Origin: Microvirga thermotolerans
GTDB taxonomy: Bacteria > Pseudomonadota > Alphaproteobacteria > Rhizobiales > Beijerinckiaceae
DNA length: 64,000 bases
NCBI RefSeq assembly: GCF_009363855.1
Contig: NZ_CP045423.1
Location: 884,001-948,000, forward strand
Direction: 5' to 3'
In this document: positions 35,197 through 43,076 of the stretch, one piece after another
Layout of the letters: each line of letters begins with the position of its first letter
How positions within the stretch are numbered: position 1 is the stretch's first letter
Translations under genes and position numbers: made by a program
The notes under the pieces: generated by a model
What the model was told of the DNA's origin: nothing
The model's database searches: none
What the model saw: the letters and a program-made list of their open reading frames with translations, nothing else

Positions 35197-36387
35197 CTAG
35201 ACCCCGCCGAGCGCCTGGACGAGGTCGGCCAGGAGGTCCTCAGGATGCTCCAGGCCGACGGAGAGGCGCACGAGGCCGTCGGTGATTCCCATCTGCGCGC
35301 GCAGCTCGGGCGCGAAGCGCCCATGCGTCGTGGTCGCCGGATGCGTGACGAGGCTCTTGGCGTCGCCGAGATTGTTGGAGATGCGGATGAGCCTGAGCGC
35401 GTTCATGAAGCGGAAGGCACCGGCCTTGCCCTCCCTCACCTCGAGGGCGATCATGGTGGAGCCGCCGCTCATCTGCCGGGCGATCAGCGCGGCCTGGGGA
35501 TGGTCGGGACGCCCCGGATAGGTGAGGCGCCGCACCTTGGGATGGTCGTGCAGGGCGTCGGCGAGAAAGCCCGCCGTCGCCGTCTGGCGCTCGACGCGCA
35601 GGGGCAGCGTCTCCAGCCCCTTGAGCAGCACCCAGGCATTGAAGGGCGAGATCGAAGGACCCGTCATCCGCAGGAACTGCTGCACCTTCGTCTCGATGAA
35701 CGCCCGGGAAGCGAGAACGACGCCGCCGAGACATCGGCCCTGGCCGTCGATGTGCTTGGTCGCGGAATAGACGACGCAATCCGCGCCGAGGGCCAGGGGC
35801 TTCTGGAAGAGGGGTGTGGCGAACACGTTGTCGACGGTCAGCGTCGCTCCCGCCTCGCGGGCGATGGCGGCGACGCCGGCGATGTCGATGATCTCGAGGC
35901 TGGGATTGGAGGGGGTCTCGAGCAGGAACGCCGTGGTCGCGGGGCGGACGGCCCGCCGCCAGGCGTCGAGGTCGGGGCCGTCCACGAGGGTGCAGCCGAC
36001 GCCGAAGCGGGGCAGGAGATCCTCCACGATCCAGCGGCAGGAGCCGAACAGCGCCCGGGCCGCCACCACGTGGTCTCCCGCCCGCACCTGGCCCATCATC
36101 GCCGCCGTGACGGCGGCCATGCCCGTGGCGGTGGCCTGCGCCATCTCGGCCCCCTCCAGGGCCGCGATGCGCTCCTCGAAGGCCGCGACGGTCGGGTTGG
36201 AATAGCGCGTGTAGCTGTAGCCCTGCTCCTCGTTGAGGAACCGGCGCTCGGCGCTCTCCGCGCTCTCGTAGACGAAGCCCTGGGTCAGGAAGAGCGCTTC
36301 CGAGGTCTCTCCGTAGGGCGTGCGGTTCTGGCCCTCGTGCACGAGGCGGGTTTCGGGACGGCAGGACGAAAGGTCGGGACAGGTCAT
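35197..36387 (-). CDS. metZ: O-succinylhomoserine sulfhydrylase MetZ
   Basis: This 396-aa PLP enzyme of the Cys/Met-metabolism family has the Tyr/Arg phosphate-binding block GYSYTRYSNPTVAAFEERIA, ETPSNPSLEIIDI, and the PLP lysine in DCVVYSATKHIDGQGR. The latter's GQGRCLGG segment is typical of MetZ rather than cystathionine gamma-synthase. It uses sulfide to make homocysteine directly. The ATG at 36387 gives MTCPDLSS; a TTG nine bases upstream is possible. A GTTCT/AGAAC hairpin lies just upstream, but no SAM-II riboswitch core could be found. Confidence 0.88.
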   Translation of the reverse strand: MTCPDLSSCRPETRLVHEGQNRTPYGETSEALFLTQGFVYESAESAERRFLNEEQGYSYTRYSNPTVAAFEERIAALEGAEMAQATATGMAAVTAAMMGQVRAGDHVVAARALFGSCRWIVEDLLPRFGVGCTLVDGPDLDAWRRAVRPATTAFLLETPSNPSLEIIDIAGVAAIAREAGATLTVDNVFATPLFQKPLALGADCVVYSATKHIDGQGRCLGGVVLASRAFIETKVQQFLRMTGPSISPFNAWVLLKGLETLPLRVERQTATAGFLADALHDHPKVRRLTYPGRPDHPQAALIARQMSGGSTMIALEVREGKAGAFRFMNALRLIRISNNLGDAKSLVTHPATTTHGRFAPELRAQMGITDGLVRLSVGLEHPEDLLADLVQALGGV

Positions 36388-36477
36388 CGGGCGCAAGGAT
36401 CGTTCTCTAAAAAGAACAATCGTCCCCCGAGAAGAATTTGTCCAGTACCCTGTAACCTCGGCCGACGGCGCCTCGGA

Positions 36478-37536
36478 TCAGGCTCCAAGGCCCAGGCGCT
36501 CGCCACGGTACACGCCGGATCTCACCCGCTCCCACCACGGGCGGTTGGCGAGGTACCATTCCACCGTCTTGCGCAGGCCGCTCTCGAAGGTCTCGGCGGG
36601 ACGCCAGCCGAGCTCCCGCTCGATCCGGCCGGCGTCGATCGCGTAGCGCAGGTCGTGCCCCGGCCGGTCGCTCACGAAGGTGATGAGCTTCTCCCGCGGT
36701 CCGATGGACGGGTCCGGGGCCAGCTCGTCCACGAGGGCGCAGATCCCGCGCACCACGTCGATGTTCCGGCGCTCGTTGTGCCCGCCGATGGCGTAGGTGG
36801 AGCCCGGCGCGGCCCGCTCCGCCGCCAGGATGAGGGCGCGGGCGTGGTCGTCCACGAACAGCCAGTCGCGCACGTTCTCGCCCTTGCCGTAGACCGGCAG
36901 GGGCTTGCCCTCCAGGGCGTTGAGAATGACGAGGGGGATCAGCTTCTCGGGGAAGTGGTAGGGGCCGTAGTTGTTGGAGCAGTTGGTGACGAGGGTCGGC
37001 AGGCCGTAGGTGTGGTGCCAGGCGCGCACCAGGTGGTCGGACGCCGCCTTCGAGGCGGAATAGGGCGAGCGCGGGTCGTAGGCCGTCTCCTCGGTGAAGA
37101 AGCCTTCCTCGCCCAGCGAGCCGAACACCTCGTCCGTCGAGATGTGATGGAAGCGGAAGGCGGCCTGCCGCTCGCGGGGAAGCCCGCGCCAGTAGCCCAG
37201 CGCCGCCTGGAGCAGGGTGTAGGTGCCGACGATGTTGGTCTGGACGAAGTCCCCCGGCCCGTCGATGGAGCGGTCCACGTGGCTCTCCGCCGCCAGATGC
37301 ATGATCACGTCGGGCGCGAACGTGGCGATGAGGGCGCGCATGCGCTCGGCATCGGCGATGTCGGCCTGAGCGAAGCGGTAGCGCGGGCTGTTGGCGACCG
37401 GGGTCAGGGAATCGAGGTTGCCGGCATAGGTCAGCTTGTCCACCACGAGCACCTCGTGGGGCGTTTCCCGCACCAGCATGCGGACGACTGCGGAGCCGAT
37501 GAAGCCGGCTCCGCCTGTCACCAAGAAGCGCTTCAT
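36478..37536 (-). CDS. rfbB: dTDP-glucose 4,6-dehydratase RfbB
   Basis: This 352-aa extended SDR enzyme has the NAD-binding start [18 protein letters not shown], then [16 protein letters not shown] and the catalytic [27 protein letters not shown] carries the YxxxK pair, and [16 protein letters not shown] follows. It makes dTDP-4-keto-6-deoxyglucose for deoxysugars such as rhamnose. The usual partners rfbA, rfbC and rfbD are not next to it here; metZ lies 90 bases downstream. Confidence 0.92.
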   Translation of the reverse strand: MKRFLVTGGAGFIGSAVVRMLVRETPHEVLVVDKLTYAGNLDSLTPVANSPRYRFAQADIADAERMRALIATFAPDVIMHLAAESHVDRSIDGPGDFVQTNIVGTYTLLQAALGYWRGLPRERQAAFRFHHISTDEVFGSLGEEGFFTEETAYDPRSPYSASKAASDHLVRAWHHTYGLPTLVTNCSNNYGPYHFPEKLIPLVILNALEGKPLPVYGKGENVRDWLFVDDHARALILAAERAAPGSTYAIGGHNERRNIDVVRGICALVDELAPDPSIGPREKLITFVSDRPGHDLRYAIDAGRIERELGWRPAETFESGLRKTVEWYLANRPWWERVRSGVYRGERLGLGA

Positions 37537-37570
37537 GATGTCCTTTCACCAAAGGGTGCGGTTGAGAAGG

Positions 37571-37598
37571 GCGCGTCCCCGCCGTGGGCGGGGCGCGC
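37571..37598 (-). terminator. GC-rich hairpin after ggt
   Basis: GCGCGTCCCCGCC (37571-37583) pairs with GGCGGGGCGCGC (37587-37598) with one bulged T. It sits between the ggt stop and the rfbB start on the minus strand. A T-run is lacking. Confidence 0.5.
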
Positions 37599-37610
37599 AT
37601 TGCGGATGGG

Positions 37611-39368
37611 TCAGTCGTTGCCGATGGCGACGCCTTCGCGGCGGCTGTCCGCGCCGCCGTCGAGGCCCTTCGGCGTGACCAGGATCGCATGGATGCCGGA
37701 GTTCTGGTCGATCAGCTTGACCTCGTGGCCCTTCGCCTCCAGGCCGGCCTTCCAGGCCTCCGCCTCCGTTCCGGCCTCGAGCTCCGTCGGGCCGTTGCGG
37801 CTGCCGACATTGGGAAGGTCGGCCGCCGTCTGCGGGTCGAGCTTCCAGTCGAGGAGGCCGACCAGCGTCTTCGCCACGTAGTTGATGATGAGGCTGCCCC
37901 CGGGCGAGCCGACGACCGCATAGAGCCTGTTGTCCCTGTCGAACACGATGGTCGGCGCCATGGAGCTGCGGGGACGCTTGCCCGCCTCGACCCGGTTCGC
38001 GACGGGCTTGCCGTCCTCCACCGGCGTGAAGGAGAAGTCCGTCAGCTCGTTGTTGAGGAGGAAGCCGCTCCTGGTCATGAGGCGGGAGCCGAAACCGTCC
38101 TCGATGGTCGTCGTCATCGACACCGCGTTGCCGTCCCGGTCGACGATGGACATGTGGCTCGTGCCGAACTCGATGCCTTCTGACGGGGCGAAGAGGAACG
38201 TCTTCTGGAAGGGCGGCTCGCCCGGCTTGGCCTTGCCCATGGACTTGCCGGGATCGATCAGGGCGGCGCGGCTCCTGAGGTATCCGGGGTCGACGAGCCC
38301 CTTCACGGGCACGTTCACGAAGGCCGGGTCCGCCACGTAGAGGGCGCGGTCCGCGAAGGCGAGCCGGCCCGCCTCCGAGAGCCAGTGCACCGCCTCGGGG
38401 CCGGGCTTCAGGGCGGCCATGTCCCGCGTTTCGAGAATGCCCAGGATCTGCTGGACGGCGATGCCGCCGGAGCTGGGCGGGCCCATGCCGCACACCCGGT
38501 AGGCGCGGTAGGTCCCGCACACGGGCTCGCGCTCCACCACCCTGTAGGCCTTCAGGTCGTCGAGGGTGATGTCGCCGGGGTTGGTGGGGTGGCCGGTGAC
38601 GGTCGCCACGATGTCCTCGGCGATCTCGCCAGTGTAGAAGGCGTCCGCGCCCTTCTCGGCAACGGCCCGCAGGGTCTTCGCGAAGGCCGGGTTCTTGAGG
38701 ACCGTGCCCACCGCCTTCGGCTTGCCGTCGGCTTCGAAGAAATAGGCGCGGGCCACGGGGTCGTTGGCGAGGTACTTTTCCTGGGAGAGGAGGCCGTTGA
38801 GGCGCGGGGAGATGGCGAAGCCCTCTTCCGCCAGCCTGACGGCGGGTTCGATCACCTGCTTCCAGGGCAGCTTGCCCCAGCGGCGGTGCGCCTCCTCCAG
38901 GAGGCGCAGGGTTCCGGGAACGCCGACGGAGCGGCCGCCGACCACCGCGTCATAGAACTTCATCGGCTTGCCGTCGGGACCGAGAAAACGCTCGGGCTTG
39001 GCCGCCGCCGGCGCCGTCTCGCGCCCGTCGAGGGTGGTCAGGCTCTTTCCGTCCCAAAACACCATGAAGGCACCGCCGCCGATGCCCGAGCTCTGCGGCT
39101 CCACGAGATTGAGGACGAGCTGGACCGCCACCGCCGCATCGACCGCGCTGCCGCCGGCCGCCAGGATCTCCCGCCCGGCCTGGGCCGCGAGGGGGTTCGC
39201 GGCGGCGACCATGTCCTTGGTCGCTGCGGCCGTGCCCTTCGCGATCCGCCCGGTGGGCGCCTCGGGGGAGGGGGCGACCGGCTGCGCAAGAACCGGGGGT
39301 GCCAGGGGCGCTAGGGTCATGAGGCCCAGACCGGCGAGGCTGAGCCACCAGGATGCGCGAACTGTCAT
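37611..39368 (-). CDS. ggt: Gamma-glutamyltransferase (glutathione hydrolase)
   Basis: This 585-aa exported N-terminal-nucleophile enzyme has a signal peptide (residues 1-28, ending VLAQ). The self-cleavage/nucleophile Thr lies in GTSHMSIVDRDGNAVSMTTT (about residue 400), with oxyanion GSPGGSLIINYV near 505 and the substrate Arg in DGRETAPA. It splits glutathione and other gamma-glutamyl compounds in the periplasm. The ATG at 39368 has GGAGGGAG upstream. The longer open frame to 39584 has no signal peptide at its start. Confidence 0.93.
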   Translation of the reverse strand: MTVRASWWLSLAGLGLMTLAPLAPPVLAQPVAPSPEAPTGRIAKGTAAATKDMVAAANPLAAQAGREILAAGGSAVDAAVAVQLVLNLVEPQSSGIGGGAFMVFWDGKSLTTLDGRETAPAAAKPERFLGPDGKPMKFYDAVVGGRSVGVPGTLRLLEEAHRRWGKLPWKQVIEPAVRLAEEGFAISPRLNGLLSQEKYLANDPVARAYFFEADGKPKAVGTVLKNPAFAKTLRAVAEKGADAFYTGEIAEDIVATVTGHPTNPGDITLDDLKAYRVVEREPVCGTYRAYRVCGMGPPSSGGIAVQQILGILETRDMAALKPGPEAVHWLSEAGRLAFADRALYVADPAFVNVPVKGLVDPGYLRSRAALIDPGKSMGKAKPGEPPFQKTFLFAPSEGIEFGTSHMSIVDRDGNAVSMTTTIEDGFGSRLMTRSGFLLNNELTDFSFTPVEDGKPVANRVEAGKRPRSSMAPTIVFDRDNRLYAVVGSPGGSLIINYVAKTLVGLLDWKLDPQTAADLPNVGSRNGPTELEAGTEAEAWKAGLEAKGHEVKLIDQNSGIHAILVTPKGLDGGADSRREGVAIGND

Positions 39369-39519
39369 GGATCTACTCCCTCCGACATGTTTTCCGTCGG
39401 CTGCGGCCGAGGTAGGATGGAGCCTAACAAAAGAACGCCTGCCGCCGCCACTCCCCCTTCGGGCGGTGTCCGGGCGCCCCCGCCCGGGCGCAACAAAGAC
39501 ACATTCCCGCCCAGGTGTC

Positions 39520-39534
39520 CCAGCACAGTGCTGG
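39520..39534. promoter_or_regulatory. CCAGCAC-A-GTGCTGG palindrome
   Basis: A perfect 7-bp inverted repeat with a 1-base centre lies in the 214-base divergent region between ggt (minus) and the 81-aa gene (plus), 49 bases from the latter's start. It is a plausible operator; no regulator is encoded alongside. Confidence 0.4.
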
Positions 39535-39582
39535 CCCGTAAGTGTTGCGATTCGCGTCGAGCAACGATCGAGGAGGATCGGC

Positions 39583-39828
39583 ATGAGTGCTTACAATCTT
39601 TTTCGGAATACCGGGTCCGAGGGTCTGTCCTGCGCCGTTCCGGAAGAGCGTTCCGTGCCCCGATTCGTGACGGCGCCGCAGTGGGAGTTCGCCGGCCGGG
39701 TCGACGGCCGCCGCCAGAAGCCCCTCGGCTTCGACGAGAAGGCGGCGGCGACCGGCGTGCGCTTCAACGGCTTCTATCTCTTCGCCAGCTTCCAGGAGAG
39801 GGCCCGGGGAGCGCACGGGACGCCCTGA
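39583..39828 (+). CDS. Conserved small hypothetical protein, 81 aa
   Basis: This short soluble protein starts MSAYNLFRNTGSEGLSCAVP and has QWEFAGRVDGRRQKPLGFDE in the middle and GVRFNGFYLFASF near the end. The ATG at 39583 has a strong ribosome site (GAGGAGG at 39570-39576). No domain is recognised. A stem with CTGCCGGCC and a short T-run (39845-39876) may end its transcript. Confidence 0.65.
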   Translation: MSAYNLFRNTGSEGLSCAVPEERSVPRFVTAPQWEFAGRVDGRRQKPLGFDEKAAATGVRFNGFYLFASFQERARGAHGTP

Positions 39829-39985
39829 CGCATGGGAAACGATGGGCCGGTGGCAGGCGTCTGCCGGCCGCCTTTTGGAAAATTCACGGCCGGCATGCGA
39901 TGACGACTCTTGATCTCTCGAGAGGGGTGGAGTCTCTTAGGGCCAGATCCCGCGCCACGGCGCCTCATCGCTGCCGCCCTCCATT

Positions 39986-41272
39986 GTGACTTCTCCCCTT
40001 TCCCTCATCTGGACGATCACGGCTGCGACCACGCTGCTGCAGACCGGAAACGGCCTTCTCCAGGCCCTCATGCCCTTGCGGATGCAGGCATCGGGGCTGT
40101 CGGTCTCCTCCATCGGCATCGTCGCGGCCGCCTATGGGCTCGGCTTCTCGTCCGGCTGCTTCCTTGCGCCGGCCTCCATCCGCCATGTGGGCTACATCCG
40201 CGCCTTCGCGAGCCTCGCGGCCATCGCCGCCGTGGTCATTCTGGCGATGGCCCGCGCCGAGACCACGCTCGCCTGGGCCCTCCTGCGGGGGTTGAGCGGC
40301 GTCACCTTCGCCTGCGTGTTCACCGCCACGGACGGCTGGATCAGCGCCCGCGCCACGTCGAGCCACCGGGGGCGCATTCTCGCCGTCTACATGATCTGCA
40401 CGAAGATCGCCCTGATGCTGGCTCCCCTCGGCATCGCGCTCGGGGACATCCGCTCGGACGGGCTCTTCATGGCGGTGAGCGCGCTCATGTCCCTGTCGCT
40501 CCTTCCCATCGCCGCCACGTCGACGCAGGAGCCGCCCGCACCGCGCAGCGTCCGCATCAGGGTCAAGAGCCTGTTCCTGGCCGCGCCCTCCGCGGTGGTC
40601 GGCTCCTTCATCGTCGGCCTCGTCAACGGCCCCGTCATCGCCATCACGCCGGTCTTCGGCGTCAGCATCGGCCTGAACCAGGGGGAGGCGGCGGCGCTCC
40701 TCTTCGCCCTCCAGGCGGGGAGCCTCCTTCTGCAGTGGCCCCTCGGCTGGCTGTCCGACCGTTCCGACCGGCGCTACGTCATCGCGGGTCTCGCCGCGGG
40801 CACCACCGTGGTGTCCGTCGTCATCCTGCTCGCGAGCAAGCTCGGGGCGGGGCTCGTCATCCTTTGGGCCTTCGCGGCGTGGGGAGGCTTCGCCCTGTGC
40901 ATCTACTCGGTGTGCGTCGCCCATGCGTGCGACATCGTCGAGCCGGAGCACATCATCTCCACCATCGGCACGCTCCTGTTCTCCTGGGCCGTCGGCGTGA
41001 CGGTGGGGCCGCTCTTCGGCGCGCTGGCCATGGCGGCGCTCGGTCCGGGCGGGCTGTTCATCTACTCCGGCGCGGTGTGCTTCGTCCTGGCGGTCTTCGT
41101 CCTGGTGCGCATCCGCCAGCAGAAGCGCGAGCGCGCCCGGGGCGGATTCGTCGACGTGTCTCCGACGAGCTCTCCGACGGCCGTCCTGGCTCCGCGCGCC
41201 GAGACGGCGGCCGCGGCCGGGGGAAAAGAGGCCGCGGGAGGTGCCGCGCGGCCGGAGGAGGGGCAGGGATAG
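39986..41272 (+). CDS. MFS transporter
   Basis: This 428-aa inner-membrane protein has about twelve hydrophobic helices. The MFS signature between helices 2 and 3 is diverged, and the equivalent loop in the second half is LGWLSDRSDRRYVIAGLA. Its first residues LIWTITAATTLLQTGNGLLQALMP and the GLSGVTFACVFTATDGWIS segment resemble the UMF2/YcaD-type MFS group. The charged C-terminal tail after residue 375 is cytoplasmic. Translation starts at a GTG. The substrate is unknown. Confidence 0.85.
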   Translation: MTSPLSLIWTITAATTLLQTGNGLLQALMPLRMQASGLSVSSIGIVAAAYGLGFSSGCFLAPASIRHVGYIRAFASLAAIAAVVILAMARAETTLAWALLRGLSGVTFACVFTATDGWISARATSSHRGRILAVYMICTKIALMLAPLGIALGDIRSDGLFMAVSALMSLSLLPIAATSTQEPPAPRSVRIRVKSLFLAAPSAVVGSFIVGLVNGPVIAITPVFGVSIGLNQGEAAALLFALQAGSLLLQWPLGWLSDRSDRRYVIAGLAAGTTVVSVVILLASKLGAGLVILWAFAAWGGFALCIYSVCVAHACDIVEPEHIISTIGTLLFSWAVGVTVGPLFGALAMAALGPGGLFIYSGAVCFVLAVFVLVRIRQQKRERARGGFVDVSPTSSPTAVLAPRAETAAAAGGKEAAGGAARPEEGQG

Positions 41273-41305
41273 CGGAGCGCAGGGAGCCGCGCCCGGTTCC
41301 GATGC

Positions 41306-42484
41306 CTACAGATCCGAGGACGCGATCGTCGTCGACACATCCTCGTAGCGGCTGAGGCGCTTGTCGATCATCTCGTCGATCCGGCCGTAGACCTCCGCCA
41401 CGGAGAGCTGGCGAGTCTTGCGCCCGGACTTTCCGAAGAACAGCGAGCGGTTGGCCTTCGCCGCGGACGGGAAGACGCGCGGCGCGCTCTGCTTCGGCTT
41501 GTCGTCGACCAGGGCGATGAACTTGCTGGCGCTGTCGACGCCGAAGAAATGCGCCAGGTAGAACTCCGACCGCGTGATCTTGCGCCCGAGGCGGCCTTCG
41601 ATCTTCGCCTTGTCGCGCTTGAGCATCTCCGCCGCCATCAGGGCGGAGACGTAGGGATTGCGGCGCAGCCCCAGAATGTGGTCGCGCATGGGGCCCTCGG
41701 GCACCGTCAATTCGCCGTCGATTACCTGGATCGCCGCGGCCTCTGCGGCGAAGCCGTGCTTGGCCCCGAACGAGCGGACCACCTCCAGCCACGTGCTGGC
41801 GATGAACTGGAACAGGCCCTGCGCAGAGGAGGTGGCGGCCCGGTTCTCCGGGAGAAAGCTCGATTCCTTGTCCGCGAGAGCCATCATGTAGACGGGATCG
41901 ACCCCCGTCTTCTCCGAGGCCCGCAGGATCGTGTCGACGATCCAGCGCGGCACCCGCATCGTGTCGAACAGAACATAGTCCTGGCCTCTCGCCGTCCCCT
42001 GATCGCCCGCGTCCCGCTTCGCCGCCTCCGTGGTAGCAGGCACGAGGGGCAGGGAGGAAATGATGCGGGCCCTGACGTCGCGCGTGTCGGCCGGCTCGAC
42101 CGGGACGATGGCGCGCAGCGGATCCGTCACGGCGGACAGCCCGTCGTTCGCGGGATCCGGCATCGGGACGCGGATCGAGCCCGTCGTCTCGGCTCCGGCC
42201 AGATCGACCGGAGCGGGAGAGGGAAGGGCGATCTGCGGCTCCGGCGCGGAGAGCGTAGCCTTGCCGGCCGCAGCCGCCGGCGCCACGGCCGTCGAAGCGG
42301 TGGCGACGGTCAGGCATACCCCGAGGCCGAGGCTCGAGGTGAAGCGAAGCAGAGAGCGCAGCGCGGCAGGCCCGCCGCTGGGCCGCTTCGCAGAGCGTGA
42401 GGTGAGCCAGAAAACCGGTTCGTGGTTGTCGCAAAAGCTGAGGTGCTGGCAAGCGTCATCGGACGCTGTCAGATCGACAGTCAT
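41306..42484 (-). CDS. SLT-domain (lytic transglycosylase-like) protein
   Basis: This 392-aa protein has an unusual 45-residue N-terminus, then a hydrophobic stretch (SLGLGVCLTVATASTAVAPAAA, about 50-71) serving as anchor or late signal sequence. A Pro-rich linker follows, and then a lysozyme-like fold (about 175-300). In that domain, MALADKESSFLPENRAATSS carries the catalytic Glu and GLFQFIASTWLEVV is the goose-lysozyme/SLT motif. It probably cleaves peptidoglycan glycan strands in the periplasm. No start closer to the hydrophobic segment is available. Part of the N-terminus coincides with repeat-like DNA. Confidence 0.75.
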   Translation of the reverse strand: MTVDLTASDDACQHLSFCDNHEPVFWLTSRSAKRPSGGPAALRSLLRFTSSLGLGVCLTVATASTAVAPAAAAGKATLSAPEPQIALPSPAPVDLAGAETTGSIRVPMPDPANDGLSAVTDPLRAIVPVEPADTRDVRARIISSLPLVPATTEAAKRDAGDQGTARGQDYVLFDTMRVPRWIVDTILRASEKTGVDPVYMMALADKESSFLPENRAATSSAQGLFQFIASTWLEVVRSFGAKHGFAAEAAAIQVIDGELTVPEGPMRDHILGLRRNPYVSALMAAEMLKRDKAKIEGRLGRKITRSEFYLAHFFGVDSASKFIALVDDKPKQSAPRVFPSAAKANRSLFFGKSGRKTRQLSVAEVYGRIDEMIDKRLSRYEDVSTTIASSDL

Positions 42485-43076
42485 GCAGGGAGCCCCCGAA
42501 GAAATGCCGCGTCGCCGCTGGGCGGGTGGGCGGTCCTTTTTGCTTAGAACACGCGCTTGGTGGCCTCCCCGTATGTCAAGAATAGGTCAGCTTGACTTTG
42601 TGGGTTCCAATTTAGTTCGAGCTGCGACGGGAAGTCGCCCTCTGAATGGGGAGGAGGGTGAAATTGCTTTCTGAAATTCCGGTTTTTCTGAGCGAAAGCG
42701 GTCTTTTTCTTTCAGGTCTCTTCGCTGCGCGAAAGGCGGCTCCATGCGCCCTCCCGGCGCCGCCAGGGGGCGTCGAGCGCAAAAGCGGGGATCGGTTCTG
42801 CGCGAGAGGATGCTCGAAAGCGAAAGCTTTGAGAATCGGATGTGGGATGGGATTCGCGTCCGACGCCTTGAGCGGAGTGCGATTCGATGGAATCGCACTT
42901 CGCTCAGAAGCTCTTGGTTTGCCGCATTTTCGGACGGACCCGGAGGGCCGCGCCAGCGACCCGGAGGGCCGCGCCAGCGAAAACCGGTTCCCGCTTCTCC
43001 TGAAAAGGCCCCGGGGCCTCGGGAACGGGAGCGGCAGGGAACCTGCGTCCCCTGCCATTCGTCCCTCGGGCAGCCC
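42485..43076. repeat. 592-base non-coding stretch rich in repeats
   Basis: No credible gene is seen here. GAGCGGAGTGCGATTC (42870-42885) and GAATCGCACTTCGCTC (42890-42905) form a 16-bp hairpin with one mismatch. A 21-bp unit GACCCGGAGGGCCGCGCCAG(C) occurs twice in tandem at 42937-42957 and 42958-42978. AACCGGTTCCCGCTTCTCC follows at about 42981, echoing the REP core at 11853. The stretch looks like a mosaic of extragenic repeats between the SLT gene and btuB. Confidence 0.65.

Noticed and set aside
36388..36477. SAM-II riboswitch upstream of metZ
   Set aside because: SAM-II often precedes metZ in this class, but I could not find its pseudoknot core here. Only a short GTTCT/AGAAC hairpin is present.
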